64,000 nucleotides of DNA from Myxococcales bacterium (lineage in GTDB: Bacteria > Myxococcota_A > UBA9160 > UBA4427), in NCBI GenBank assembly GCA_012959805.1, contig DUCN01000062.1, positions 169,373-233,372 of the forward strand. The letters run 5' to 3'. Each line of letters begins with the position of its first letter. Positions within the stretch are counted from its first letter, which is position 1. Below the pieces are notes generated by a model. That model was given only the letters and a program-made list of their open reading frames with translations, was not told where the DNA came from and did no database searches. Below, piece after piece: positions 1-8,624 of the stretch. The translations under genes were made by a program, and so were the position numbers.

Positions 1-18
1 AAAGGCAGGGCTGAGCTC

Positions 19-855
19 TTGATTGGACCTCGAACATTTCTCGAGTACCGGAACTATCGGTATTTGAAGATCGCACTCGGGCTGCTGGGCCTATCGCTGA
101 TCGCCTTCTTTTTCAGTGATGAGCCAGGTGGACGCAGTGGAAGCACGTGGGTTGGCTACGGGCTGGGGGCTATCTCGGCGGGAATCATCTACTGGCTGAT
201 GTGGCTTGGCATTCGCAAGCGCGACTACGCCTCGACCGGCGCTCCGCTGCGCGGTTGGGTTTCCGCACACGTCTATCTGGGATCAACGCTCTTGCTACTC
301 GTGCCACTGCATTCCGCGTTCGAGTTCGGCTGGAACATCCATTCGCTGGCCTACTGGATGATGTGCCTGGTCGTCTTTAGTGGGATGCTCGGCGTCGGCC
401 TCTACGCGTTGGTGCCGACGTCGATGACGCGGAATCGAAACAATATTACGTTGGACGCAATGCTGGAGCGTATCGCGGAAATCGACATGGAATGCCAACT
501 CGCTGCGGGAGGGTTACCTGACTACTACGCGCTGGCGGTCGTGACTTCAATTGAAGAGACTCATATCGGTGGCACCTTGAGGGATCAGCTCTCGGGGTGG
601 GACGATGCTTGTGGAACGTCCAGGGCACTGAAAAAGCTGCGGACCTCGGACATCGAGTTGACCGGCGATGCGAAGACTCAGGAGCGCAAGCTCGTCGAAC
701 TCATCGCGCGAAAGGAGTTGCTGCTCAAGCAGATCCGTCGCGACGTTCGATCCAAGGGGATGCTCGATCTTTGGCTGATCGTCCATGTGCCGGCGGCGTT
801 TGCGACTTGTGCCGGCGTTGGAATTCATGTCTTTGTGGTTTTCTGGTACCACTAG
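19..855 (+). CDS. Membrane protein with cytochrome-b-like paired histidines
   Basis: Integral membrane protein of about 278 residues with five likely membrane segments (about 17-32, 45-65, 82-103, 110-131 and 250-275) and a polar helical stretch (140-245) before the last one. His84 and His98 lie in one helix and His256 and His270 in another. Each pair is separated by 13 residues, the spacing of bis-His ligands in dihaem b-type cytochromes, so I infer a quinol-linked or ferric-reductase-like b-type cytochrome. Location beside multihaem cytochrome genes supports an electron-transfer role, perhaps feeding electrons from the quinone pool to periplasmic cytochromes. The TTG start lacks a convincing ribosome site and the frame is open to the window edge, so the N-terminus may extend upstream. 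It converges on the octahaem gene. No family name is certain. Confidence 0.6.
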   Translation: MIGPRTFLEYRNYRYLKIALGLLGLSLIAFFFSDEPGGRSGSTWVGYGLGAISAGIIYWLMWLGIRKRDYASTGAPLRGWVSAHVYLGSTLLLLVPLHSAFEFGWNIHSLAYWMMCLVVFSGMLGVGLYALVPTSMTRNRNNITLDAMLERIAEIDMECQLAAGGLPDYYALAVVTSIEETHIGGTLRDQLSGWDDACGTSRALKKLRTSDIELTGDAKTQERKLVELIARKELLLKQIRRDVRSKGMLDLWLIVHVPAAFATCAGVGIHVFVVFWYH

Positions 856-879
856 CGAAGAGTTCGGCCCAGTATGAAG

Positions 880-910
880 ACGGCGGCGCAACCATGTCGC
901 GCCGCCGTTT
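880..910. terminator. Hairpin between convergent genes, probable bidirectional terminator
   Basis: A 10-bp perfect GC-rich stem (880-889 with 899-908) and a 9-nt loop are followed by a short T run on the plus strand. It sits in the 95-bp gap between the stop of the b-type cytochrome-like gene and the 3' end of the octahaem gene, where a terminator for both is expected. The T tract is short. Confidence 0.5.
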
Positions 911-950
911 CGATGATCCGCCTCGTTAGGCGATGATCTATTCGTTCGGT

Positions 951-2792
951 CTACTTCTTATCGCGTGCGTGACATTGCGTGCATTTGACCGGAGCCTTTT
1001 CGCCTTCGCGTTCTCCAGCGGCGAGTAGTCTATTTACCGCCTTGTGGCAGCTCGCGCAGCTGATCTCTTCCTGCGCAGTGGCCCCACCGAAGTCGAGTCC
1101 CTTGGCGTGGGCATAGAATTTTTTCGCCTTCTCCTCGTCCGCGTCGCCGCCAATGTTGTGGCATTCATTGCAACTCTGTGGGCTGTCATCGCCTTCCTGG
1201 GTATGGTGGCAGGTCTGGCACGCAATGTCGTTGTAGAGCGCCCCGGTCGCATGTTTGCGATGTGGGAACTTGAACGACTTGTATTTCTTGCCGTCGGTGT
1301 TCATGCGGATTGTGTCGTCGACGTCGTCCAGGTATTTGGCCAGCGGGTTGTCAGCGGGAGAGGGCGGGGCTGCAGCGGTCTTCGCCTGCTGTGCTGCTTG
1401 TTTGGCCTTCGCGGCAGCATCCGCTGCGGCTTTGCGCGTGCGCGCATCGGCCGCTTCTTTTGCAGCCACTGCGTTGGCCTCTGCCTGTTTCGCTTTGATG
1501 GCGGCCTGCGCAGTAGCCACATCGGCACTAGCCCTTGCGTCCGCGGCGGCCTTCTGACGCGCTGCTTCCTGCATTTCGGCGTTCTTCGCCGCCATTTCCT
1601 GTTCTTGCGCTGCCGCAACGCTGGCGTTCGTCTGTTCGGCCTTCTTCGCGGCCGCGATTTCAGCGGCCTCTGAGGCGGCTTTGGCCGCCGCCGCATCGGC
1701 ACGTGCGGCTTCCGTCGCTGCCTGCTCGGCCGCCTTTGCTGCACTGGCCGCTGCCGCACCGGCGGCCGCTGTTAGGTCGCCACCTGGCTTCGAAGATTTC
1801 TCTGCCTCGGCCATCGCGTTCGCCCGGCGTCCAGCTTCCTCGCCGTATTCCGCGTAATAGGCGGCATCATCCTTGTCGACCCAGTGCGCGATCTTGCGGG
1901 AGAATTCCCGAAGGTCGAAGCCGATGAAGGTCGGACTCGCCTTATTGTGGCAGCTCGTGCAGACTTCGCGGCGGTCACTGAGGTCGCGCAGGACGCGAAA
2001 GCCCATCGCCTCGCGGTTCGGAACGTCTGGGCCGTGTTCTTCGTCGGCATAGACGCTGCCTGGGCCGTGGCAGACCTCACAGCTCACACCTTCTTCAGCG
2101 CGATAGCTCGAAGCTGTTTGCTCCGGACCCGCACCAAAGGCTGCCTGATGGCATTTTACGCATCGCCAGTCATTGGCGGGATCATCCACGCCCCGGGTTT
2201 TCTGCGCGATCTTCTTTGTGTAGTCACGCTGCAGTGTCTTGTGGGCTTGGGAATGGAAATGACTCTGCCAGACGGGCACAGCACCCTCTGGAAAGTCGCC
2301 TGTCGAATCCGAATGACAATCGGCGCAGACCCGCACGCCCACATATTTGAAGTCGCCTCGCAGGAGGGTCGGAGTTTCGTGCGCTCCGTAGTCGATATTG
2401 ACTTCTTGGGTGCTGGCGGGGGCATCGCCGCGGGCGATGAAACGGGCCGCAACCCATCCAGTGACGTAGTCCCCGGATGCTTTGATGCTGTACCAACGAG
2501 TCTTGCCGACTCGTCTTTCGCCGGTCACGACCACGGGGTCGTATTTCAACAGAATACCGGCGATGGAAGATTTGGCGCCCGGCTCCGCGCGGACGTTCAA
2601 TGCGGTCGGCTTCACGTAGCCATCAAACTCCTGCGCGCTCGCGACAGAAAAGAGAATCGGCAAGAGAAGGGTGGCGAGCGCAATCACGGCGAGGCGGCTT
2701 TGGACTCTGTGCGCAGCCCCGGCACCGCGCCATGCAGTCCGGTTGGCCATCCATCCCTTGCGTTCTAGCTGGTCACGATCGATTTGAGACAA
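951..2792 (-). CDS. Octahaem cytochrome c with SH3 domain and long Ala-rich helix
   Basis: Exported electron carrier. After a signal peptide (hydrophobic core about 34-50) comes a bacterial SH3-like domain (about 57-122). A first module has four CxxCH motifs (156-160, 211-215, 238-242, 278-282), resembling cytochrome c554-type proteins. Residues 325-475 are an almost uninterrupted Ala/Lys/Glu-rich helix, TolA-like in composition. The C-terminal module has four more CxxCH motifs (525-529, 541-545, 579-583, 604-608) and an FPHRKHATG segment typical of class III cytochromes. The likely location is the periplasm, possibly peptidoglycan-associated through the SH3 domain. The TTG start at 2792 is the longest; an ATG at 2750 (residue 15), preceded by AAGGGATGG, gives a more normal signal peptide. 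It is divergent from the large outer-surface cytochrome gene, so both may share a control region. Confidence 0.85.
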   Translation of the reverse strand: MSQIDRDQLERKGWMANRTAWRGAGAAHRVQSRLAVIALATLLLPILFSVASAQEFDGYVKPTALNVRAEPGAKSSIAGILLKYDPVVVTGERRVGKTRWYSIKASGDYVTGWVAARFIARGDAPASTQEVNIDYGAHETPTLLRGDFKYVGVRVCADCHSDSTGDFPEGAVPVWQSHFHSQAHKTLQRDYTKKIAQKTRGVDDPANDWRCVKCHQAAFGAGPEQTASSYRAEEGVSCEVCHGPGSVYADEEHGPDVPNREAMGFRVLRDLSDRREVCTSCHNKASPTFIGFDLREFSRKIAHWVDKDDAAYYAEYGEEAGRRANAMAEAEKSSKPGGDLTAAAGAAAASAAKAAEQAATEAARADAAAAKAASEAAEIAAAKKAEQTNASVAAAQEQEMAAKNAEMQEAARQKAAADARASADVATAQAAIKAKQAEANAVAAKEAADARTRKAAADAAAKAKQAAQQAKTAAAPPSPADNPLAKYLDDVDDTIRMNTDGKKYKSFKFPHRKHATGALYNDIACQTCHHTQEGDDSPQSCNECHNIGGDADEEKAKKFYAHAKGLDFGGATAQEEISCASCHKAVNRLLAAGEREGEKAPVKCTQCHARDKK

Positions 2793-3285
2793 CCCAAATT
2801 CCCCTTAGCCCCATCTGATGATGTGCGATAACCCGCGATCAATGTGACGTGGCAAGTACGCTGCGTTGACGGCGCCGATCGCCCAGGCGAGCCGAAGCGG
2901 AGACCAGCATTGATTGCTTCGAGAGTTGCCAGAAGATCCATCCTTCGGATCGTTCTGGACTCGACGAATATCGGAGATCCTACCCGAAGGCGGTGCCCTC
3001 AAGCGAGGGAAATTTCCGAGAGGGAGATTCCGGAACCGGAACCGGGATCTCTTCGGTCGGGCACTGAGCAGGTTTTTTAATGCAAATATGGGTTGAAAAT
3101 GGCACGCAATCTATCAGGATTGGCAAGGAAATGAAGGCCTCTAATCTGGGGGCGTTTCGATTCGGAAAATACGGATTTCCAGAGGCCAAACCGGGAACTA
3201 TCAAAGCGTCAGATTGGGCTTGAAGCACGGCCGCTGGTGGACCAATCTGATTAGAGCGATTTCCGGAATGAGCGAGAGGCCCATG
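2793..3285. other. Divergent intergenic region of the cytochrome locus
   Basis: About 490 bases separate the octahaem gene (minus strand) from the large Cys-rich cytochrome gene (plus strand). This should hold both promoters. The segment at about 3070-3090 is AT-rich compared with its surroundings and is the most promoter-like part, but I could not assign paired -35/-10 boxes or an operator. No convincing gene lies here. Confidence 0.4.
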
Positions 3286-6200
3286 ATGCAACCCGTGACC
3301 CTTCGACCGTCGATTCAATTCCCGCCATGTGTCCCGAGGAAATCGCTTCGCGATGACGGTCGTAGACACGGATCGTGGATCACTCTTGCCATTCTCGTAC
3401 TGACACTATTGAGCGTCGGATGCAACTCGGGTGGCGATTCGTCTGGGGGAGCCGGAGCTGGCGGCGGCGGGGGTGGCGCGCCTGCGACGACGGCAGGAAT
3501 CGCCGACGGGGGTGGCGCGCTCGAACGTCCTGACATGGAGCGGCGACCGTTCAGTCCGTCCAGCGATTGTAAAGCTTGTCATCCACGCCAATTCAACGAA
3601 TGGCGATCGAGTCCTCACGCATATAGTGGCATTAGTCCGACATTCTATTCGTTGGTCGCAGCGGGACAGAATAGTTTCGGCGCCGGCGTTGCGGTCGCGC
3701 AGAATGACGGCGTTTCTCAAGCCGGAGCGGTCGGCAACTTTTGTCTCCCGTGCCATTCGCCAATTGGATTCATCGGCGACGGTCGGTATGGCGGCAACAA
3801 CGGCGGCTTTGCGAACGTCCAGCCAGAAGCGGCGATCGCGTTCGTCTGCTCTCCCGCAAGCCCGACAAACGCGCTCATGCCCTGCACGCAGGATACTTCA
3901 GCCACTGTCTGCGGGGACCCAGGGCTCTGCTCCCAGTTCGAAGGACGCACTTGTTCGAACTCCCCACCCCAGGCGGCGGGAACGGACTTTCCCCGTCGGA
4001 TGATTCGTTGTGTCGATGACTCTGACTGCGCGGGCGGTTTGAATGGCTGTCCTGCCGGCCGAGATTGCGGAAGTTGCATCATCAATCCCGCCACAATCCA
4101 TTATCCGCCGCGTGCCCAGGAAGGCATCAACTGCGAGGTCTGCCATACGGCTCTTCCTGCCCATCAGCGATCTTGCCAGCTCTTCCGTGGTTCCGATGGG
4201 ACAGGCGTGCTGTCGATCGAGATTGCAGAGCGCGGAGCGAACGAAGACGGTCGTCGGATCCGTCTCGGCCCCTACCCGGTGGATCCCACCAGTGCCCCGG
4301 ACGAAGGACTTCCGGATGACCAGCTCCCTCTCATTCGCAACGCTTTCCACGAGTCTGCACGCGTCGATAGCCCGATGGGCATTCCCTATCAGAACACCGA
4401 CTTTGCGTTCGGTGTTGTCAATACTGCGAATACGGATCCGAATATAGTCAGGCCGACGGCCCTGACGTGTGAAGATCTGCCGTATTGCGGCAATGCGGGT
4501 GCTCCCGGCTCCAACCGTGTCTGCAACGGCGGTCCGACGATCGGTGACCCGTGTGCCAGCGACTTTGACTGCGGTGGCTGTGGTCCGGATCTTATGACCG
4601 GCCAACTTGTCTGTGGGCCCTCAAGCCCTCTGCGGGCCGGCCTTGCTTGTACGACTTCGATCGATTGCAACCAGCCGGCCGACCAAGCGATGAATCTGCT
4701 CCAGATCGCGACGAATTTGATTGACGGCGATGGAACCCTCGGGCCGCTGGCCGCGCGACCGCATTCGCCCTTGGGTGAGCCGGGCATCGAACTCGATCGG
4801 TCCGACGCGAACTATTTTCGCAGCAGCATGATGTGCGCGGCCTGTCATGATGTTAGGCCGCCCTTCGCAAACGCAATCCTGCGTTCCTGCCAGCTCCAGG
4901 ACTCCCATGTTTGTTCGACGGACGCCGACTGCACTGGTTTGAATGTCGGATGTCCGGGGAACGATTGTGGACCGTGTGTTCTTGAGAACAACGCGGCACC
5001 GAGCATCGCCGACGGAACGTCGCCGTCCAACCGCGCAGTCCCCGCCACCATCGATGAGCGCAATAACGGGTATCGGCGCGTGGAGAACCTGTTCAGCGAA
5101 TGGCAGATCAGTGTTTACAACCATCCTGAATTGGAATTCTGTGCGGAGAACACTTTCCGTGCCTGCGCCGAGGACAGCGATTGCATCGTCAATGGGGACG
5201 ACGAGGGTCCCTGTGAAGTAGAGAGCCCGTTGGCTGGCACCGGGACGGTCGTGACTTGTCAGGACTGTCACATGTCCAACTTCCCCGAGACGCCGCTTGT
5301 GAGCTACACGGTCGTTCCGCCGTCTGATCCATTTGACAATCCGGGCGTGGAAGATGAGTCCACACTCATCCCGGTCGTGTTGGCGAGCAAGAACGATCTC
5401 TATTCGGTCGGCAAGGCCGCGATCGAGGGTTCTCAATCGAATCCGGCAGAAGATCTTCCAGTGCGTCGCGTCTCGACGCACTTCATGTCGGGAGTGGATG
5501 TTCCGCTCGTGAGGTACCCGGGTCGAGAGGTCCAGGTCTCGCGTCGCCAGATGATCGTTGACTCGGGATTTAAGATCGTGATCGAAGAGCCACAGAATAT
5601 TACCGAAGGTAAACTCAGAGACGCCCCCTTCGTTCCCGGCGACATCGTTCGTGTTGATATCGAAATCACAAACGTGGGTGCCGGCCATCGCTATCCGGCC
5701 GGATTCTCCCATGAGCGACAAAATTGGGTCCAGATGTATGTCACCGAGATTGAGGCGCTCACGCTCGAAGGCGGTGGTCTCCTCGACCCCTTCGATCTCG
5801 ATGCGCCCTGCAATCTTCAGGAGACCATCGCGCGAAGCGCAGAGGATTCGCGAGATCCGGTCGGCGCTTCACGATTGCTGCTTGCAGGATGTGCGTTCAG
5901 GTCGGGCTTCGTGCTCGACAAAGCGCATCCGGAAACCGGTGAAATGGTTCCCGACGGCAGTCTTCGTGACGAAGATCCGGAAGATTTCTTTGTCGTCACG
6001 GGCACACGCGTTCGGGGCGATCCCGGCGACGCGCGAATCGAAGTCACACCGGGTGCACCGGGGCGAGCGCTATCGATCACGAACATCTGCGAAGAGGCGA
6101 CGGCTCTTGCCTACCGCGCATCGATTGCGGCGGGGTCCGGGCTCGACATGCGCGAGAACTCGACCTTCCCCTTCCAGGCGAGAATCTGCGATGCAAGTTT

Positions 6201-7560
6201 GTCACCGCCGATTCCGGGTGAGGACTTTGATGGTAAGGCCCTGGGCTCGGGTTTCACCTCTCCAGGCTTCGGCAATCCGGGTTGTATGGAAGGTGGCCAG
6301 GACCTCGGACCCTGCGTACCCGAAATCGAGTTGAGCGACGGTAACGAGCGCGGGCGATGTGCCAAGGATTTGACGCGGCCCCTCTGCCAGTCAGACAGTG
6401 AGTGCGGAGACGCAGGACCCTGTCTCTATCGCTGTAGCGAATTCCCGGAACTCCAGTGTTGCGATTCGTCGGATGCCAATTGCCAAGCCTTCTACGACGA
6501 AATTGGACAGTCGGAATGCATGATCGAGACCGACGGGGGGGGAAGCTGTGTCGGAGGCACCGACAACGGCGAGATGTGTATGCTCGACTCCGACTGTATG
6601 TCTAATAACTGTGGCGGCGTGGGCGGAGCAACCTGTGTCGGAGGCGACGACGACGGCCAGATGTGTATGGTCGACACCGATTGTACAGGTATAGACAATG
6701 ACTGTGTCAACCCTGGGATTTGTATTCGCGGAGCGCGATCCGGTCTTGGATGCGACAGGCGGGAAGACTGCAATGACGGCGACCCGGCAGGACCGGCGAA
6801 ATGCGGCGATGTCGGGCCATGTAATGTCGAAAATGCCGGAATCGTGAACTTCCAGAACCAGTTCCGCCAGACGGAAAATGGAGTCTGCGTCGACTTGGAC
6901 AATCCCGTGGATGGTTCGAATCATCCAATCCCCTCGACGACTCCGCCAACGGCTTGTTTCCTCGACTTGACTTGCACACTGAATGGTTTGCCGAACGCGA
7001 CGACGGGCTGTCTGATCATTGGGCAGTGTGCTGAGGACGAATCCCCGTCTGTTCCCGGGGTGAGTAGTATGGCGGGTGATTCCTGTACCAACTTCACCTA
7101 CGCCGACGATTGTGGAAGGAACGCCGGCGGAGACACCATCGCTTGTAATGTCGAGTTCAATCTCGAGTTGAACGGTCGACCCTCGGAATCGGTGTTCGTC
7201 CAGAATCATCCGCACAACTTCAACTCTCTGGCACCCTTGCAGCCACGGGTCTTCGAGTACGAATTCGAAATGCCACCCGAGTTCGCGGACAAGGATTTCG
7301 TGATCGCGGCTCGGATCATGAACCGCCACTTCCCGATGCGATTCCTTCGTAATTTGATTGGGACCCAGGTGGTGACGCCACCGCTAATTGTCGAGGCGCA
7401 GGGCGATCCGGACGATCCCAACGATTGTGATGAGACACGACAGATCGATATCGATTGTTTCGTGGACCCAGTGACGACGCTCGGCAATGCAGAGCCGGGT
7501 GGATTCGTTCCAGACGAGCAATTCACGAGGACGCGAACCTTCAGACTCGAGTCGCCTTGA
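3286..7560 (+). CDS. Giant Cys-rich multihaem outer-surface lipoprotein cytochrome
   Basis: Very large lipoprotein (about 1424 residues from the chosen ATG). A hydrophobic stretch ends in a lipobox (LSVGC), followed by a Gly/Ser-rich linker. Five CxxCH haem motifs lie at bases 3568, 3742, 4132, 4835 and 5256; the first is followed by an FNEWRSSPHA segment typical of multihaem c554-like proteins. Between and after the haems are many short disulphide-type repeats of the form C-x(6-9)-C-x(3-5)-DC (such as NGEMCMLDSDC and DGQMCMVDTDC), densest around bases 6330-6830. The C-terminal half has no haem motif. I infer an outer-membrane, probably surface-exposed terminal electron-transfer protein. It is followed by the MtrA/MtrB-type pair on the same strand. 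Start choice is uncertain: ATG 3286 follows GAGAGG at good spacing, while the frame opens at TTG 3214. Confidence 0.75.
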   Translation: MQPVTLRPSIQFPPCVPRKSLRDDGRRHGSWITLAILVLTLLSVGCNSGGDSSGGAGAGGGGGGAPATTAGIADGGGALERPDMERRPFSPSSDCKACHPRQFNEWRSSPHAYSGISPTFYSLVAAGQNSFGAGVAVAQNDGVSQAGAVGNFCLPCHSPIGFIGDGRYGGNNGGFANVQPEAAIAFVCSPASPTNALMPCTQDTSATVCGDPGLCSQFEGRTCSNSPPQAAGTDFPRRMIRCVDDSDCAGGLNGCPAGRDCGSCIINPATIHYPPRAQEGINCEVCHTALPAHQRSCQLFRGSDGTGVLSIEIAERGANEDGRRIRLGPYPVDPTSAPDEGLPDDQLPLIRNAFHESARVDSPMGIPYQNTDFAFGVVNTANTDPNIVRPTALTCEDLPYCGNAGAPGSNRVCNGGPTIGDPCASDFDCGGCGPDLMTGQLVCGPSSPLRAGLACTTSIDCNQPADQAMNLLQIATNLIDGDGTLGPLAARPHSPLGEPGIELDRSDANYFRSSMMCAACHDVRPPFANAILRSCQLQDSHVCSTDADCTGLNVGCPGNDCGPCVLENNAAPSIADGTSPSNRAVPATIDERNNGYRRVENLFSEWQISVYNHPELEFCAENTFRACAEDSDCIVNGDDEGPCEVESPLAGTGTVVTCQDCHMSNFPETPLVSYTVVPPSDPFDNPGVEDESTLIPVVLASKNDLYSVGKAAIEGSQSNPAEDLPVRRVSTHFMSGVDVPLVRYPGREVQVSRRQMIVDSGFKIVIEEPQNITEGKLRDAPFVPGDIVRVDIEITNVGAGHRYPAGFSHERQNWVQMYVTEIEALTLEGGGLLDPFDLDAPCNLQETIARSAEDSRDPVGASRLLLAGCAFRSGFVLDKAHPETGEMVPDGSLRDEDPEDFFVVTGTRVRGDPGDARIEVTPGAPGRALSITNICEEATALAYRASIAAGSGLDMRENSTFPFQARICDASLSPPIPGEDFDGKALGSGFTSPGFGNPGCMEGGQDLGPCVPEIELSDGNERGRCAKDLTRPLCQSDSECGDAGPCLYRCSEFPELQCCDSSDANCQAFYDEIGQSECMIETDGGGSCVGGTDNGEMCMLDSDCMSNNCGGVGGATCVGGDDDGQMCMVDTDCTGIDNDCVNPGICIRGARSGLGCDRREDCNDGDPAGPAKCGDVGPCNVENAGIVNFQNQFRQTENGVCVDLDNPVDGSNHPIPSTTPPTACFLDLTCTLNGLPNATTGCLIIGQCAEDESPSVPGVSSMAGDSCTNFTYADDCGRNAGGDTIACNVEFNLELNGRPSESVFVQNHPHNFNSLAPLQPRVFEYEFEMPPEFADKDFVIAARIMNRHFPMRFLRNLIGTQVVTPPLIVEAQGDPDDPNDCDETRQIDIDCFVDPVTTLGNAEPGGFVPDEQFTRTRTFRLESP

Positions 7561-7637
7561 TTGGCGAATAGAGGGGGGCCGCCTTCGGGCGCGGTGAGAT
7601 TTGCGAAGATGGGAATGAAAGTGTCGGAGGAGTGGGA

Positions 7638-8624
7638 ATGAGGCGGTCTGAGCCGGGCAGAGTCGCATTGCAAACTTGGATGATCGTGATTGGGGTTATG
7701 TTTCCAATTGCGATGCTTGGCGGGTGTTCGATGAATGCCAACGAAACCGGCCTTCCGCCGATGTTGACTGACAAAGTTCCCGACGCGACCCCCGTCGGCA
7801 GTGATGTCTGTGGCGATTGTCATTCTGCGGAGCCCGAATTTTATCAGACCGGCCATCATCGCGTCGCGTTCTTTCAAGGTGAGACCGGCGCTGGCTGTGA
7901 ATCTTGCCACGGCAATGGCAGTGTTCATGCTGAGTTCTTCTACGAGAATGAAGAGTATGACGATGATCCGACGGACCTGGTCGGGATCGATGACCTCTAC
8001 GGATTCTCCGGCGGCGAACGATCGGCGCTTTGCCAGCAGTGTCACCAGCAGGACTTCCCACTCTGGCCCTTGTCCGACCATGCGCGCTCCGAGGTCGGCT
8101 GCTGGGATTGCCATGCCGACGATCTGCATGCGCCGCCGCCGGGAATCGATGCGGAACCCGCCGTGCTGAATGCGCAGAGCGACAACGACTTCTGCGTTCA
8201 ATGTCATCCGTCTGTCGACGCTGAGTTCAAGCTTCAGTATCACCATCGAGTTCCCGAAGGTCAGATGAACTGCGTCGACTGCCATTCAATTCATGGCGAG
8301 GCGCCTACCGACACGGCGCTTCATGGCGAGAATACGCGCTGCTACGAATGTCACGCTGAGTTCAAGGGGCCCTTTGTCTTCGAGCATCTCGGCACCGAAG
8401 AAAGCTGTTCGAGCTGCCATGCGCCGCATGGTTCTCCGAATAACAAGTTGCTGGTCACGAACGACAACACGCTCTGTGTCCAATGCCACTTCCAGGGCCC
8501 GACTGGTTTTTTTGGTCGGCAACCCCACTCCGGTTTCCTTGGCGGTGCGGCGCTCTGTTATGACTGCCATTCCCATGTTCATGGATCCAATACCAATCGC
8601 AATCTCAACCCGAGGCGTTTCTAA
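7638..8624 (+). CDS. MtrA/DmsE-type decahaem c-type cytochrome, lipidated
   Basis: Periplasmic electron conduit of about 328 residues with ten CxxCH motifs evenly spaced along the protein (CGDCH, CESCH, CQQCH, CWDCH, CVQCH, CVDCH, CYECH, CSSCH, CVQCH, CYDCH), the count and length of the MtrA/DmsE/PioA family. These proteins insert into an outer-membrane barrel and carry electrons across it. Unlike soluble MtrA, the N-terminus is a lipoprotein signal ending in LGGC (Cys30), with Ser at +2, which predicts outer-membrane sorting. ATG 7638 is chosen because GGAGG at 7625 lies 8 bases upstream; a GTG at 7632 is too close. Its stop overlaps the start of the barrel gene by one base (TAATG), implying translational coupling and a stoichiometric complex. 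Confidence 0.9.
   Translation: MRRSEPGRVALQTWMIVIGVMFPIAMLGGCSMNANETGLPPMLTDKVPDATPVGSDVCGDCHSAEPEFYQTGHHRVAFFQGETGAGCESCHGNGSVHAEFFYENEEYDDDPTDLVGIDDLYGFSGGERSALCQQCHQQDFPLWPLSDHARSEVGCWDCHADDLHAPPPGIDAEPAVLNAQSDNDFCVQCHPSVDAEFKLQYHHRVPEGQMNCVDCHSIHGEAPTDTALHGENTRCYECHAEFKGPFVFEHLGTEESCSSCHAPHGSPNNKLLVTNDNTLCVQCHFQGPTGFFGRQPHSGFLGGAALCYDCHSHVHGSNTNRNLNPRRF

Noticed and set aside
4621-5721. 366-codon frame antisense to the giant cytochrome
   Set aside because: No signal peptide or domain; the plus-strand frame carries haem motifs and Cys repeats and is clearly the gene.
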